Positions 57,105 through 64,000 of a stretch of 64,000 nt of DNA are shown one piece after another. The first letter of the stretch is position 1. Every line of letters begins with the position of its first letter. This stretch comes from an uncultured Clostridia bacterium (GTDB taxonomy: Bacteria; Bacillota; Clostridia; Oscillospirales; Acutalibacteraceae). The stretch covers positions 1 through 64,000 of the forward strand of contig CALWVN010000006.1 in the NCBI GenBank assembly GCA_944384995.1, written 5' to 3'. The notes under the pieces are model-generated. The model saw only the letters and a list, made by a program, of their open reading frames with translations, was not told the DNA's origin and ran no database searches. Made by a program: the position numbers and the translations under genes.

Positions 57105-57133
57105 ATAATAGCCGCCGCGCGGCGCTTTGTCAA
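57105..57133 (-). promoter_or_regulatory. Promoter of the COG1313 radical-SAM gene
   Basis: On minus TTGACA (57133-57128), 17 nt, TATTAT (57110-57105). The -35 is one arm of the 10-bp inverted repeat TTGACAAAGC/GCTTTGTCAA (57076-57085 and 57124-57133). Confidence 0.6.
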
Positions 57134-57157
57134 TTCACCGCCGGACGGGGAACGTGC

Positions 57158-57186
57158 TTGAAAGCCCGCAAAAACCGTGCTACAAT
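57158..57186 (+). promoter_or_regulatory. Promoter of the 5'-nucleotidase gene
   Basis: TTGAAA (57158-57163), 17-nt spacer, TACAAT (57181-57186). Confidence 0.7.
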
Positions 57187-57222
57187 ATTACGGTAAATGA
57201 AACTGAGAAAGGGGATCCCTGC

Positions 57223-59118
57223 ATGAAAAAATGCGTAGCCCTGCTTTTGACGCTGTGTTTGGCGCTTTGCTCGTTTGTGAGCGTCTATGCAGCGCAGGAT
57301 CGGGACATTGTGATTCTTTACACCAACGATATGCACTGTGCTGTGGAGAACGAGGACGGTGTTTCGCTTGCGGGTCTTGCGGCATATAAGCAGCAGATGC
57401 TCGAAGACGGCAGCGATGTTGCGCTCGTAGACGCGGGCGACGCGATACAGGGCGACGCGATCGGCGCGCTGACCGAGGGCGAATACATGGTCGACCTGAT
57501 GAACCGCCTCGGATATGCGGCGGCGGTGCCCGGCAACCATGAGTTTGACTACGGCATGGACCGCTTTTTGGAGATCGCGGAAACTGAAGCACAGTTCTCG
57601 TATGTTTCCGCGAATTTTACGGATCTGCGCACAGGGGAGACCGTTTTTGACCCCTATGTGATGCTCACCTTCGGTGATACGCAGGTTGCACTTGTGGGCA
57701 TTTGTACGCCCAAAACCATCACCAGCTCCACGCCGGCGTATTTTCAGGATGAAAACGGCGAATTCATTTACGATTTCTGCCGCGGCGGCGATGGGCAGGC
57801 GCTGTATACGGTGGTGCAGGCGAGCATCGACGAGGCCAAGGCCGCCGGTGCGGATTACGTTATCGGGCTTGCACACCTCGGCATAGAGCCTTCCTGCTCA
57901 CCGTGGATGTCTACCGAAGTCATTGCAAATACTTCGGGCTTTGATGCGGTGATCGACGGGCATTCCCACAGTGTGATCCCACAGCAGGACTGCACCGATA
58001 AAGACGGCAACACCGTGCCGCTGACCTCTTCGGGCACGAAGCTCTTCTCTATCGGGAAACTGACTATCCGCACAGACGGCACTATTGCAACGGAATTGGT
58101 TGAAAATTATGTGCCCGCCGAAGACGCAAGCGAGACCGTGCGCGCGGCATATGACAATATGCAGGCGTATGTTTCCGCATTGCAGGGGGATTTCAGTGCG
58201 CTGTTAAATACGGTTGTCGCGAAAAGCGAGGTCGATCTGCTTGCCCACAATCGGGAGGGTACGGCGTGGCTTGTCCGCAGCGGGGAGACAAACCTCGGAG
58301 ATCTTTGCGCCGATGCATACCGCGTGATGATGGACGCGGACGTTGCGATCGTCAACGGCGGCGGCATCCGTGCCAATATCTATGCGGGCGACGTCACCTA
58401 CGGCGACATCCTCGAAGCGCACCCCTTCGGTAACCTGCTTTGCGTGGTGGAAGCGACCGGGCAGCAGATTCTGGATGCGCTTGAAATGGGTGCGCGCGCC
58501 TATCCCGATATCACGGGCGGCTTCCAGCAGGTGTCGGGGATCACGTTCGATCTGTACGGTGACATCCCCTCGGGCGTGGTGCTCGACCAGAACGGCATGT
58601 TTGTGCGCGTGGACGGTACCTATCGCGTGCAGAATGTTCAGATAAACGGCGAGCCGCTGGAGCTTAATAAGACCTATACGCTCGCTTCACATAACTACTG
58701 CCTGAAAAACGGCGGCGACGGCTTTTCCATGTTCCAGGGCTGCGAGCTTATCAAAGACGAGACCATGGTGGACTACGAGGCGCTGATTCGCTACATCACC
58801 GAAACGCTCGGCGGCGTGATCGGTGAAGAATATGCAAACGAGTCGGGCAGCGGCCGCATCCGCTTTATGCGCGGCACGCCGCAGACCGGAACAGGCGAGG
58901 AAGAGACCCCCACGACGCCTGTGACACCGGAAATGCCCGACGACACGTCCGATGATGTACAACCGCCCGTGACCGGGGCACCCGAAATTCCCGCAACGAA
59001 CGCAGAGCTGTCAGACGGCATTTACACCATTGCGGCGATCCTGCCCGTTTGCGCGGCAGCGCTGCTGGTGGCGGCGAGGATCCGCAATCGCCGCGGCCGC
59101 AAATCGGCTTCCCGCTGA
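57223..59118 (+). CDS. Surface 5'-nucleotidase/2',3'-cyclic phosphodiesterase (UshA-like)
   Basis: 631 residues, extracellular phosphohydrolase releasing nucleosides and phosphate. Signal peptide 1-24 (VYA-A). The metallophosphatase domain has ILYTNDMHC (D36, H38), DAGDAIQG, GNHEFDYG and GHSHS for two metals. The 5-nucleotid_C domain has NGGGIRANIYAGDVTYGD and the substrate stack GGFQQVSGITFD. A Thr/Pro-rich segment (about 555-595) and a C-terminal helix with a basic end (about 604-631) anchor it to the membrane. No sorting motif LPXTG is seen. ATG 57223 follows AAAGGGG. Monocistronic. Confidence 0.93.
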   Translation: MKKCVALLLTLCLALCSFVSVYAAQDRDIVILYTNDMHCAVENEDGVSLAGLAAYKQQMLEDGSDVALVDAGDAIQGDAIGALTEGEYMVDLMNRLGYAAAVPGNHEFDYGMDRFLEIAETEAQFSYVSANFTDLRTGETVFDPYVMLTFGDTQVALVGICTPKTITSSTPAYFQDENGEFIYDFCRGGDGQALYTVVQASIDEAKAAGADYVIGLAHLGIEPSCSPWMSTEVIANTSGFDAVIDGHSHSVIPQQDCTDKDGNTVPLTSSGTKLFSIGKLTIRTDGTIATELVENYVPAEDASETVRAAYDNMQAYVSALQGDFSALLNTVVAKSEVDLLAHNREGTAWLVRSGETNLGDLCADAYRVMMDADVAIVNGGGIRANIYAGDVTYGDILEAHPFGNLLCVVEATGQQILDALEMGARAYPDITGGFQQVSGITFDLYGDIPSGVVLDQNGMFVRVDGTYRVQNVQINGEPLELNKTYTLASHNYCLKNGGDGFSMFQGCELIKDETMVDYEALIRYITETLGGVIGEEYANESGSGRIRFMRGTPQTGTGEEETPTTPVTPEMPDDTSDDVQPPVTGAPEIPATNAELSDGIYTIAAILPVCAAALLVAARIRNRRGRKSASR

Positions 59119-59131
59119 AAATTACACATAA

Positions 59132-59375
59132 CGAATCGACCGCTCCGCAAAAACGGGACGGTCGTCTGAGTGTGTCAAAAATTGTCTTTTGCTCCCCTTG
59201 TCAGGGGAGCTGGCGAGCGAAGCGAGACTGAGGGGTAGTCAAAAACCTTGATATTTCAAGGTTTCTCTCCCTCCGTCACGCGCGAAGCGCGTGCCACCTC
59301 CCTCGTCAGAGGGAGGAAAAAAGACTTCTTTGACAGGCTGAACCGATCGCTCCGCAAAAACGGGGCAGTCGTCTG
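59132..59375. repeat. Mosaic intergenic repeat with flanking direct copies
   Basis: Two copies of a 35-37 bp segment beginning CGAATCGACC / GAACCGATCG and sharing GCTCCGCAAAAACGG and GTCGTCTG lie at 59132-59168 and 59340-59375. They flank a block containing two short palindromes with GTCA-centred loops, CTCCCCTTGTCAGGGGAG (59192-59209) and CCTCCCTCGTCAGAGGGAGG (59297-59316), and GCGAGCGAAGCGAGAC. From memory, such GTCA-type palindromes are widespread in clostridial intergenic regions. It lies between the nucleotidase and the TIM-barrel gene and has no coding function. Confidence 0.65.
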
Positions 59376-59440
59376 CATAGGGAGATTTTATATGCCGCTT
59401 TCCGTGCATCCGAAAAACAGATTTTTATGGGGTGGATTAC

Positions 59441-60232
59441 ATGACCGACTTCGGTGTGCCGACGCTTTTGGAATTGCAGACTTTGGAAGAGACCGCCGCG
59501 CTTTGCCGTGAGCTGCGGCTGCAATTCATAGAACTGAACATGAACCTGCCGCAGTACCAGCCGAACGCGCTGGATATTGCGCAGCTGCAAGCCATCGCGC
59601 ACGAATACGGCGTGTATTACACCATCCATCTCGACGAGAACTTAAATGTCAGCGACTTTAACCCCTATGTTGCCGAGGCGTACCGCCGCACCGTGCGCGA
59701 GACGATACGCCTTGCGAAAGAACTGCACGCGCCCGTGCTCAATATGCATCTGGCGCGCGGCGTATATTTCACACTGCCTGCAAAAAAGGTCTACCTTTTT
59801 GCGGCGCACAAAGCGCATTACCTCCAAAGCATGCGGGATTTCCGCGATGCGTGTGATACCGAGATCGGCGGCGCAAACCTTCAAATTTGTGTGGAAAACA
59901 GCGACGGCTTTACGGATTTCCAGGTGGAGGCGCTCGACCTCTTGCTGCAAAGCCCCGCGTTCGGATTGACCTTTGATATCGGGCACAACCACGGCGTCAG
60001 CGGCGCGGATGAGCCGATCCTGATGGAGCGCGTCGAGCGTCTGCACCATGTCCACTGCCACGACGCACTCGGCAGAAAGAACCATCTTACGCTCGGCACG
60101 GGCGAACTCGATCTTCCGAAATACCTGACGCTTGCCTGTGCGCACAACTGCCGCGTCGTGCTGGAGACCAAAACCGTCGAAGCCCTGCGGCAGTCCGTCG
60201 CGTGGCTCGACCGCAACGGTTTTCGCACATAA
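59441..60232 (+). CDS. Xylose isomerase-like TIM-barrel protein
   Basis: 263 residues. TIM-barrel fold of the AP_endonuc_2/sugar epimerase type: YTIHLDENLNVSDFNPYV, VLNMHLARGVYFTL, CVENSDGFTDF, LTFDIGHNHGVSG and HVHCHDALG, with His, Glu and Asp residues for one or two metals. RVVLETKTVEAL closes the barrel. Could be a sugar isomerase or epimerase or a nuclease-type fold. ATG 59441 is preferred, with GGGGTGG 5 nt upstream; GTG 59432 is in frame. Single gene. Confidence 0.82.
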   Translation: MTDFGVPTLLELQTLEETAALCRELRLQFIELNMNLPQYQPNALDIAQLQAIAHEYGVYYTIHLDENLNVSDFNPYVAEAYRRTVRETIRLAKELHAPVLNMHLARGVYFTLPAKKVYLFAAHKAHYLQSMRDFRDACDTEIGGANLQICVENSDGFTDFQVEALDLLLQSPAFGLTFDIGHNHGVSGADEPILMERVERLHHVHCHDALGRKNHLTLGTGELDLPKYLTLACAHNCRVVLETKTVEALRQSVAWLDRNGFRT

Positions 60233-60306
60233 ACGGGCATTTCTCCGAGCCCTATCTATAACGGCGGCTGTGCAGTGAACCGTAACAAAATAATAAGGCA
60301 TAATCG

Positions 60307-60343
60307 AAACAGCGAGGGCATACAAAAAGTACCCTCGCTGTTT
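60307..60343. terminator. Convergent terminator
   Basis: AAACAGCGAGGG and CCCTCGCTGTTT form a 12-bp stem. It lies between the TIM-barrel gene and the fumarate reductase operon, with only a weak T-run. Confidence 0.6.
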
Positions 60344-60379
60344 GAATGCTTGTGCAAACGTACAGATGTGGGAAACGCT

Positions 60380-61060
60380 TTATTTCCCAAACCGGTTCAT
60401 CCGCGCCATTGAGGCAAGCGTGTCGATCTCCATCGGGCAGACGCTGACGCAGGAAAGCGCCTTGGAGCAGCCCGCGGCGAAGTGCTCGGCATAGGCCTTG
60501 CGAAGCGGTTTGGTACGGTCTTCGCTTTGCAGGGCGAGCAGCGCCGCCTCATTGGCAAACAGCGCGCCGAAAAAATGCTCCCCTTTATTGTAATTCGGGC
60601 AGACCTCCAAACACAGCCCGCATTTCAGGCATTTTGCCGCCGCATACATCTGTTCGAAATCCTTTTTCCGCAGCGGGCGGTACGTCCCCAAATACGCCTG
60701 TGCTTTTTGCAGGTTTTCCGAAATGATGCTTCTGTCCACAATCAGGTCCGCTACCACGGGGAACTTGGAAAGCGGCTCGAGCGTCAGAACGTCGCCTTTT
60801 TCGTCGCGCAGGAACGCCGCGCACGCAAGCTTCGGGACGCCGTTGATCACCATAGCACACGCGCCGCACATCTTTTGCGAGCAGCTGCACTCCCAGCGGA
60901 TGCGGGGTGCCGCGACGCCCTCTGCGTCATAAAGGTCGTCCGTGTAATTGAGCCGGTCGAGCAGGGCGCTGACGGTCATGTCGGGGTCTGTGTCGACCGA
61001 AAAGGTCTGCCAATACGGCGCACTTTCGGCGTCTTTCTGCCGTTTGATCTTTACCAGCAT
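60380..61060 (-). CDS. frdB: Fumarate reductase/succinate dehydrogenase Fe-S subunit
   Basis: 226 residues. The [2Fe-2S] site is CSCSQKMCGACAMVINGVPK with later Cys; CLKCGLCLEVCPNY gives one ferredoxin-type cluster, and CSKALSCVSVCP the second pair of ligands. It transfers electrons from the cytochrome subunit to FrdA. Length fits the family. It overlaps frdA by 10 nt, the third gene of frdC-frdA-frdB. Confidence 0.93.
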   Translation of the reverse strand: MLVKIKRQKDAESAPYWQTFSVDTDPDMTVSALLDRLNYTDDLYDAEGVAAPRIRWECSCSQKMCGACAMVINGVPKLACAAFLRDEKGDVLTLEPLSKFPVVADLIVDRSIISENLQKAQAYLGTYRPLRKKDFEQMYAAAKCLKCGLCLEVCPNYNKGEHFFGALFANEAALLALQSEDRTKPLRKAYAEHFAAGCSKALSCVSVCPMEIDTLASMARMNRFGK

Positions 61061-62685
61061 AGCTCATCCTCATTTCTGTAGGTCACGTCGAATGCCCCGT
61101 TGTTATAGTCGATCAGAGTGCAGGTCGCCATACTTTCCGCACGCTGCGGAAAGTCCGTGCGAATATGCGCGCCGCGCGTTTCCCGGCGCTCGGCGGCACA
61201 GGTGAGCACGGCAAGCCCCAAACAGAGCATCGGACGCAGGCTGTATGCCTGGTACGGCGAGATCTCACTGTCATATTTGAGCTTTTCCACAACGGAAAGA
61301 TAGAATTGCAGATTCTGTATGCCGTCATGCAATTTTTCTTCGGTGCGCACGATGCCGAGGTCTTCATTCATGATCTTGGCAAGATCGTTTTGTATGTATA
61401 CGGCGGAAAACCGGCTTTTCGCCGCTGCGCGCTCGGAAAGTTTTTCGTCCTGTTCGCGGATGTAGCTTTCAAAGTTCGCATGGGAAGGCGTTGGGGAAAC
61501 TTGCGCAATATCCCGCGCTGCCACACGTCCGCTGTATACGGCGGCAAGCAGAGAATTGCCGCCCAAACGGTTCGCGCCGTGATAGATCGACGCGCACTCC
61601 CCGACGGCATACAGATTGCGGATGTTCGTGCGGTGCTTTGCATCTACCGCAAGCCCGCCCATAAAGAAATGCACGGACGGTGCGACCGGGATGCTTTTCT
61701 TCGTCACGTCCAGCCCGAGGTATTCCCGGCACAGGTCGTAGACCTCCCGCAGGTTTCCCTTGATTTTCTGTTCGCCTAAAAACGCAATGTCCAAATACAC
61801 CTGACTAGGCGCGTCATAGATACATTTGGAAACGATGTCGCGCGGCATCAGGTTGCCTTTTTCCCCGTATTTTTCCTCCATGAAATAGACGCGTTTGCCG
61901 TTTTCCATATAATACAGTCGCCCGCCGTCGCCGCGCGCGCCCTCGGTGATGAGCATGCGTTTTTGCGGTGTTTCGATGGTGGTGGGATGGTATTGGATGA
62001 ATTCAAGGTTTTTGAGCTTCGCGCCCTGCAAAAACAGCTGCCCTGCCGCATAGCCGTCGCACAGCGCCGAACCCGTCGTTTTTCCGAACAGGCGGTTCTG
62101 CCCGCCCGTAGCAAACACGACCGCGTCGGCATACAGCGGTTCGAGCCGCTTTGCCGTCTCATCGTAAAACAAGGCGCCGCTGCAAACGCCGTCTTCGATC
62201 AGGGCGGAATGGAACTGCAGTCCGAGCCGGCGGGTGATCTTGCCCGCGCACTCCCATTTTCGCGCCTCCTGCACAAGGGCGGTCACGATCTGCTTGCCGG
62301 TGGAAGCGCCCGCATATGCTGTGCGTTTGCGCGACTGCCCGCCGAATGCCCGCCTTGCAAGGCTGCCGTCCGGGTTTCTTGCGAACACAACGCCAAGGCC
62401 CTCCAGCCACGTTAGGATGTGCGGCGCGTCGGTGCAAAGCCCTGTGACAGTTTGCTCGCCCGCAATGCGGCAGCCGCCGTCAAGCGTTTCGCGGATATGA
62501 AGGTCGATGCTGTCCCCGTTATTCCCGTTCGGCACAACGGCGTTGATGCCGCCCGCCGCCATGACGGACTGTGCGCGCTCAGAAGGGTAGGGGGAAACGA
62601 GCACGGCACAATTTCCCGCCATAGCCGTTTCCACGGCGCAGGTCAGCCCCGAAATGCCGCTGCCGATGATCAGTACCCGTTTCAT
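61051..62685 (-). CDS. frdA: Fumarate reductase flavoprotein subunit
   Basis: 544 residues. IIGSGISGLTCAVETAMAG (about 6-24) binds FAD, EGARGDGGRLYYM, EFIQYHPTT, NLYAVGECAS and HGANRLGGNSLL are the fumarate/succinate site. The His that is normally bound covalently to FAD (motif HSxAAxGG) is absent: the region reads ERAQSVMAAGGINAV, with Gln39. FAD must then be bound non-covalently, as in L-aspartate oxidase. That enzyme is excluded as the identity because frdC and frdB are adjacent. ATG 62685 follows GGGAGGG; the frame is open 104 codons further. Overlaps frdC by 4 nt. Confidence 0.93.
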   Translation of the reverse strand: MKRVLIIGSGISGLTCAVETAMAGNCAVLVSPYPSERAQSVMAAGGINAVVPNGNNGDSIDLHIRETLDGGCRIAGEQTVTGLCTDAPHILTWLEGLGVVFARNPDGSLARRAFGGQSRKRTAYAGASTGKQIVTALVQEARKWECAGKITRRLGLQFHSALIEDGVCSGALFYDETAKRLEPLYADAVVFATGGQNRLFGKTTGSALCDGYAAGQLFLQGAKLKNLEFIQYHPTTIETPQKRMLITEGARGDGGRLYYMENGKRVYFMEEKYGEKGNLMPRDIVSKCIYDAPSQVYLDIAFLGEQKIKGNLREVYDLCREYLGLDVTKKSIPVAPSVHFFMGGLAVDAKHRTNIRNLYAVGECASIYHGANRLGGNSLLAAVYSGRVAARDIAQVSPTPSHANFESYIREQDEKLSERAAAKSRFSAVYIQNDLAKIMNEDLGIVRTEEKLHDGIQNLQFYLSVVEKLKYDSEISPYQAYSLRPMLCLGLAVLTCAAERRETRGAHIRTDFPQRAESMATCTLIDYNNGAFDVTYRNEDELCW

Positions 62686-63233
62686 GCAAGCCCTCCCAAA
62701 AAGAAGCGGAGCACTGCAAACAGTGCCGCTGCCGCGACAATGCCGCATACTGTATAAGCGACCGCGTCCAGCCGTTTTGCCGCTTTTGAAGAGGAGATCC
62801 ATCCGAGCGTAACAAACGCTTTGCCGAACGACACCGCCGTGTGGGTGCATACGGCAAGAAGATAGATGCTTTCCGTGATGCCGTGAAAAATGGATGCCCC
62901 GTGCGTAAGCGTTTCTCCCGTCGCCATATGTGCGTAAGCTGTGGTGTGCATATGGATGAAGATCAGGATCAGCAGCGCCGTTGCCCGCTGCACCCATGTG
63001 CGCGCGTTTTGGCGGGCATAACGCGCGCCGGCGCCGTCGTGTTTAAAAAAGAAGATACAAAGGGTCGTCAATACATGCAGCACCAGCAGCAGGACTGCGA
63101 TGTGGGCAAAGCCCTTGCACAGCGCCAGATCATACCAGCCGGTCAGCAGGGAACAGACCATTGTGCCCGCATGGCACAACAGCGCAGCGACAATGCCGAG
63201 CCCCAAAACCGCGTTCCATTTTTTCAGCTTCAT
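62682..63233 (-). CDS. frdC: Fumarate reductase cytochrome b subunit
   Basis: 183 residues with five membrane helices. Histidines in CHAG, HIAVLLLVLH, HMHTTAYAH and HTAVSFGKA could bind two hemes, as in the class B (di-heme) enzymes, and quinone near the N-terminal loop. It ties fumarate reduction to the membrane quinone pool. ATG 63233 has AGGTG upstream. First gene of the frd operon, preceded by a good promoter. Confidence 0.88.
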   Translation of the reverse strand: MKLKKWNAVLGLGIVAALLCHAGTMVCSLLTGWYDLALCKGFAHIAVLLLVLHVLTTLCIFFFKHDGAGARYARQNARTWVQRATALLILIFIHMHTTAYAHMATGETLTHGASIFHGITESIYLLAVCTHTAVSFGKAFVTLGWISSSKAAKRLDAVAYTVCGIVAAAALFAVLRFFLGGLA

Positions 63234-63300
63234 AAAACACCTCACGTGATGTCCGCCCGCATGCGCGGCCGGGATCTTTTTGCGTAAATTCTTCACCTCG

Positions 63301-63329
63301 ATTGTACGCGCTTAGCCGGGCAAAGTCAA
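63301..63329 (-). promoter_or_regulatory. Promoter of the frdCAB operon
   Basis: On minus TTGACT (63329-63324), 17-nt spacer, TACAAT (63306-63301), with a start near 63295. Confidence 0.75.
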
Positions 63330-63658
63330 GCATGCATGCGGAATGTAAAAATCGAAAAGGCTATATCCGATGATGCGAATTAAGGGTTGCGGCAAAACTG
63401 CTCGGCTTGCTGTTTGCGGGGAAGTTTACGGCAGACAAGATATACAATATTTTTCTGCATGCCCCATCGGTAATTGCAATATACCATTGCCTGTTTTCAT
63501 ACGGTCACGTATACAGGACAGAATCTCCTTTAAGAATCTGTTTGCGTTGCTTAACTATATATACCCTCTAAAGACTATGCCCTTCTGCTGCATTCGCTTT
63601 TCCCCCTCTACGGTCCGATATGTGTTAATCCTACACTTTTGACAAAAGCCGTCTTTGG
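63330..63658. other. AT-rich intergenic region upstream of the glycosyltransferase
   Basis: About 330 bases with AT-richer composition than the rest. One short open frame (63370-63642) lacks a ribosome-binding site and family features and is not called. No structured RNA is evident. Confidence 0.4.
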
Positions 63659-63687
63659 TTGACAATAAGAGTGGTAGTTGCTATAAT
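63659..63687 (+). promoter_or_regulatory. Promoter upstream of the glycosyltransferase gene
   Basis: TTGACA (63659-63664), 17-nt spacer, TATAAT (63682-63687): a perfect consensus. The predicted 5'UTR is about 140 nt. Confidence 0.85.
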
Positions 63688-63832
63688 AGCATTCGTGAAA
63701 ATATAGCTTATATATGGATCTGATTTTGAAAGAATATGGCTGTATCCGATTTCATGCTGTTCCCCGAATTGAACAAGCGCAAAGCAAACAGTTTGTTTAT
63801 AAATTGAAAGGTACAGTTACAAAGGAGCCATT

Positions 63833-64000
63833 ATGGAAAAGAACATTTTGTTTTCGGTCGTAATGCCGATATACAATGTGGAACCTTTTTTGGAAGATGC
63901 CGTTTCCAGTGTCCTGCGGCAGAGTTATCCGAATTTTGAGATTGTTTTGGTGGATGACGCTTCTCCGGATGGTTGCCCGGCGATTTGTGACGCTTATGCA
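63833..64000 (+). CDS. Family 2 glycosyltransferase, N-terminal part only
   Basis: The first 56 residues run off the window. FSVVMPIYNVEPFLEDAV is the GT-A N-terminal motif, VLRQSYPNFEIVLVDDASPDG holds the nucleotide-binding acidic DD pair. It probably starts a polysaccharide or glycan gene cluster beyond the edge. ATG 63833 has AAAGGAG upstream. Acceptor and donor cannot be inferred. Confidence 0.9.
   Translation, partial: MEKNILFSVVMPIYNVEPFLEDAVSSVLRQSYPNFEIVLVDDASPDGCPAICDAYA

Noticed and set aside
62558-62685. frdA as L-aspartate oxidase (NadB), because the FAD-linking His is absent.
   Set aside because: Its neighbours are an Fe-S subunit and a cytochrome b subunit in the order frdC-frdA-frdB, which do not accompany nadB, and no nadA or nadC lies near.
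63370-63642. A 90-codon frame in the AT-rich region after the frd promoter.
   Set aside because: No Shine-Dalgarno, atypical composition, no recognisable family.
63717-63869. A short frame (starting ATGGATCTG) in the glycosyltransferase leader.
   Set aside because: It overlaps the start of the glycosyltransferase out of frame and has no ribosome-binding site.
1-64000. CRISPR arrays, tRNA and rRNA genes, integrases or phage structural genes.
   Set aside because: None seen on either strand. The only mobile-type gene is the REP-associated transposase.

Overview
The window looks like a chromosomal segment of a spore-forming, anaerobic member of the Clostridia (Firmicutes), probably near the Oscillospirales/Ruminococcaceae. 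The reasons are: GPR spore protease next to SpoIIP and ribosomal protein S20, a coat-F-type spore protein, a trimeric HydABC-type [FeFe] hydrogenase, a flavodiiron protein, several radical-SAM enzymes, a T-box riboswitch, GSI-alpha glutamine synthetase, Mini-III RNase, and sigma-A promoters close to the TTGACA/TATAAT consensus. I saw no rRNA, tRNA, CRISPR array, prophage or classical insertion sequence.

Layout. 1-2000: two tandem copies of a C-rich small RNA, each with its own promoter and terminator, then glnA on the minus strand. 2.2-5.8 kb: a secreted SH3/C39 protein and small housekeeping membrane genes. 5.8-8.9 kb: a T-box leader controlling a TrpXYZ-type ABC importer. 9-10.8 kb: an acetyltransferase, an orphan MazF and two spore-coat-like genes. 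10.8-16.5 kb (minus strand): a hexuronate/2-keto-3-deoxygluconate catabolic cluster (uxuA, an SDR reductase, kdgK, eda) followed by pduL and bioY, interrupted by a REP-associated transposase with REP palindromes. 17-26 kb: an LCP cell-wall ligase, a peptide-binding lipoprotein, VanZ and DUF1015 proteins, a 99-bp tandem promoter/hairpin repeat in front of an XRE regulator, and two flavoproteins. 26-34 kb: YlmH, TVP38, a PanE-type reductase, a C39 peptidase, a flavodiiron protein, MltG and an anaerobic sulfatase-maturase-like enzyme.

34.3-39.4 kb (minus strand): the hydrogenase operon hydC - ATPase - [2Fe-2S] protein - hydB - hydA. 39.5-43 kb: a putative vitamin B6 salvage locus: a divergent MocR regulator whose PLP lysine is an arginine, a pyridoxamine kinase, an ECF S-component-like membrane protein and a short radical-SAM enzyme. 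43-51.8 kb: an MBL hydrolase, a small membrane protein with LexA-like boxes, obg-mrnC-yitT, and lepA-ybaK-hemW. 51.9-57 kb: sporulation genes (gpr-spoIIP), rpsT, proC, MscL with a zinc-ribbon tail, and a COG1313 radical-SAM protein. 57-64 kb: a surface 5'-nucleotidase, a mosaic intergenic repeat, a TIM-barrel isomerase-like protein, a three-subunit fumarate reductase operon, and the start of a family-2 glycosyltransferase cut by the window edge.

Taken together the genes suggest a gut or sediment fermenter that degrades uronates to pyruvate, disposes of electrons as H2 and by fumarate reduction, makes acetate or propionate through PduL, imports biotin, probably B6 and possibly tryptophan, and sporulates. 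The least explained parts are the C-rich RNA pair, the 99-bp hairpin repeats, the B6/radical-SAM locus with its Lys-less MocR, the LexA-like small membrane gene, and the FrdA lacking its FAD-binding histidine.
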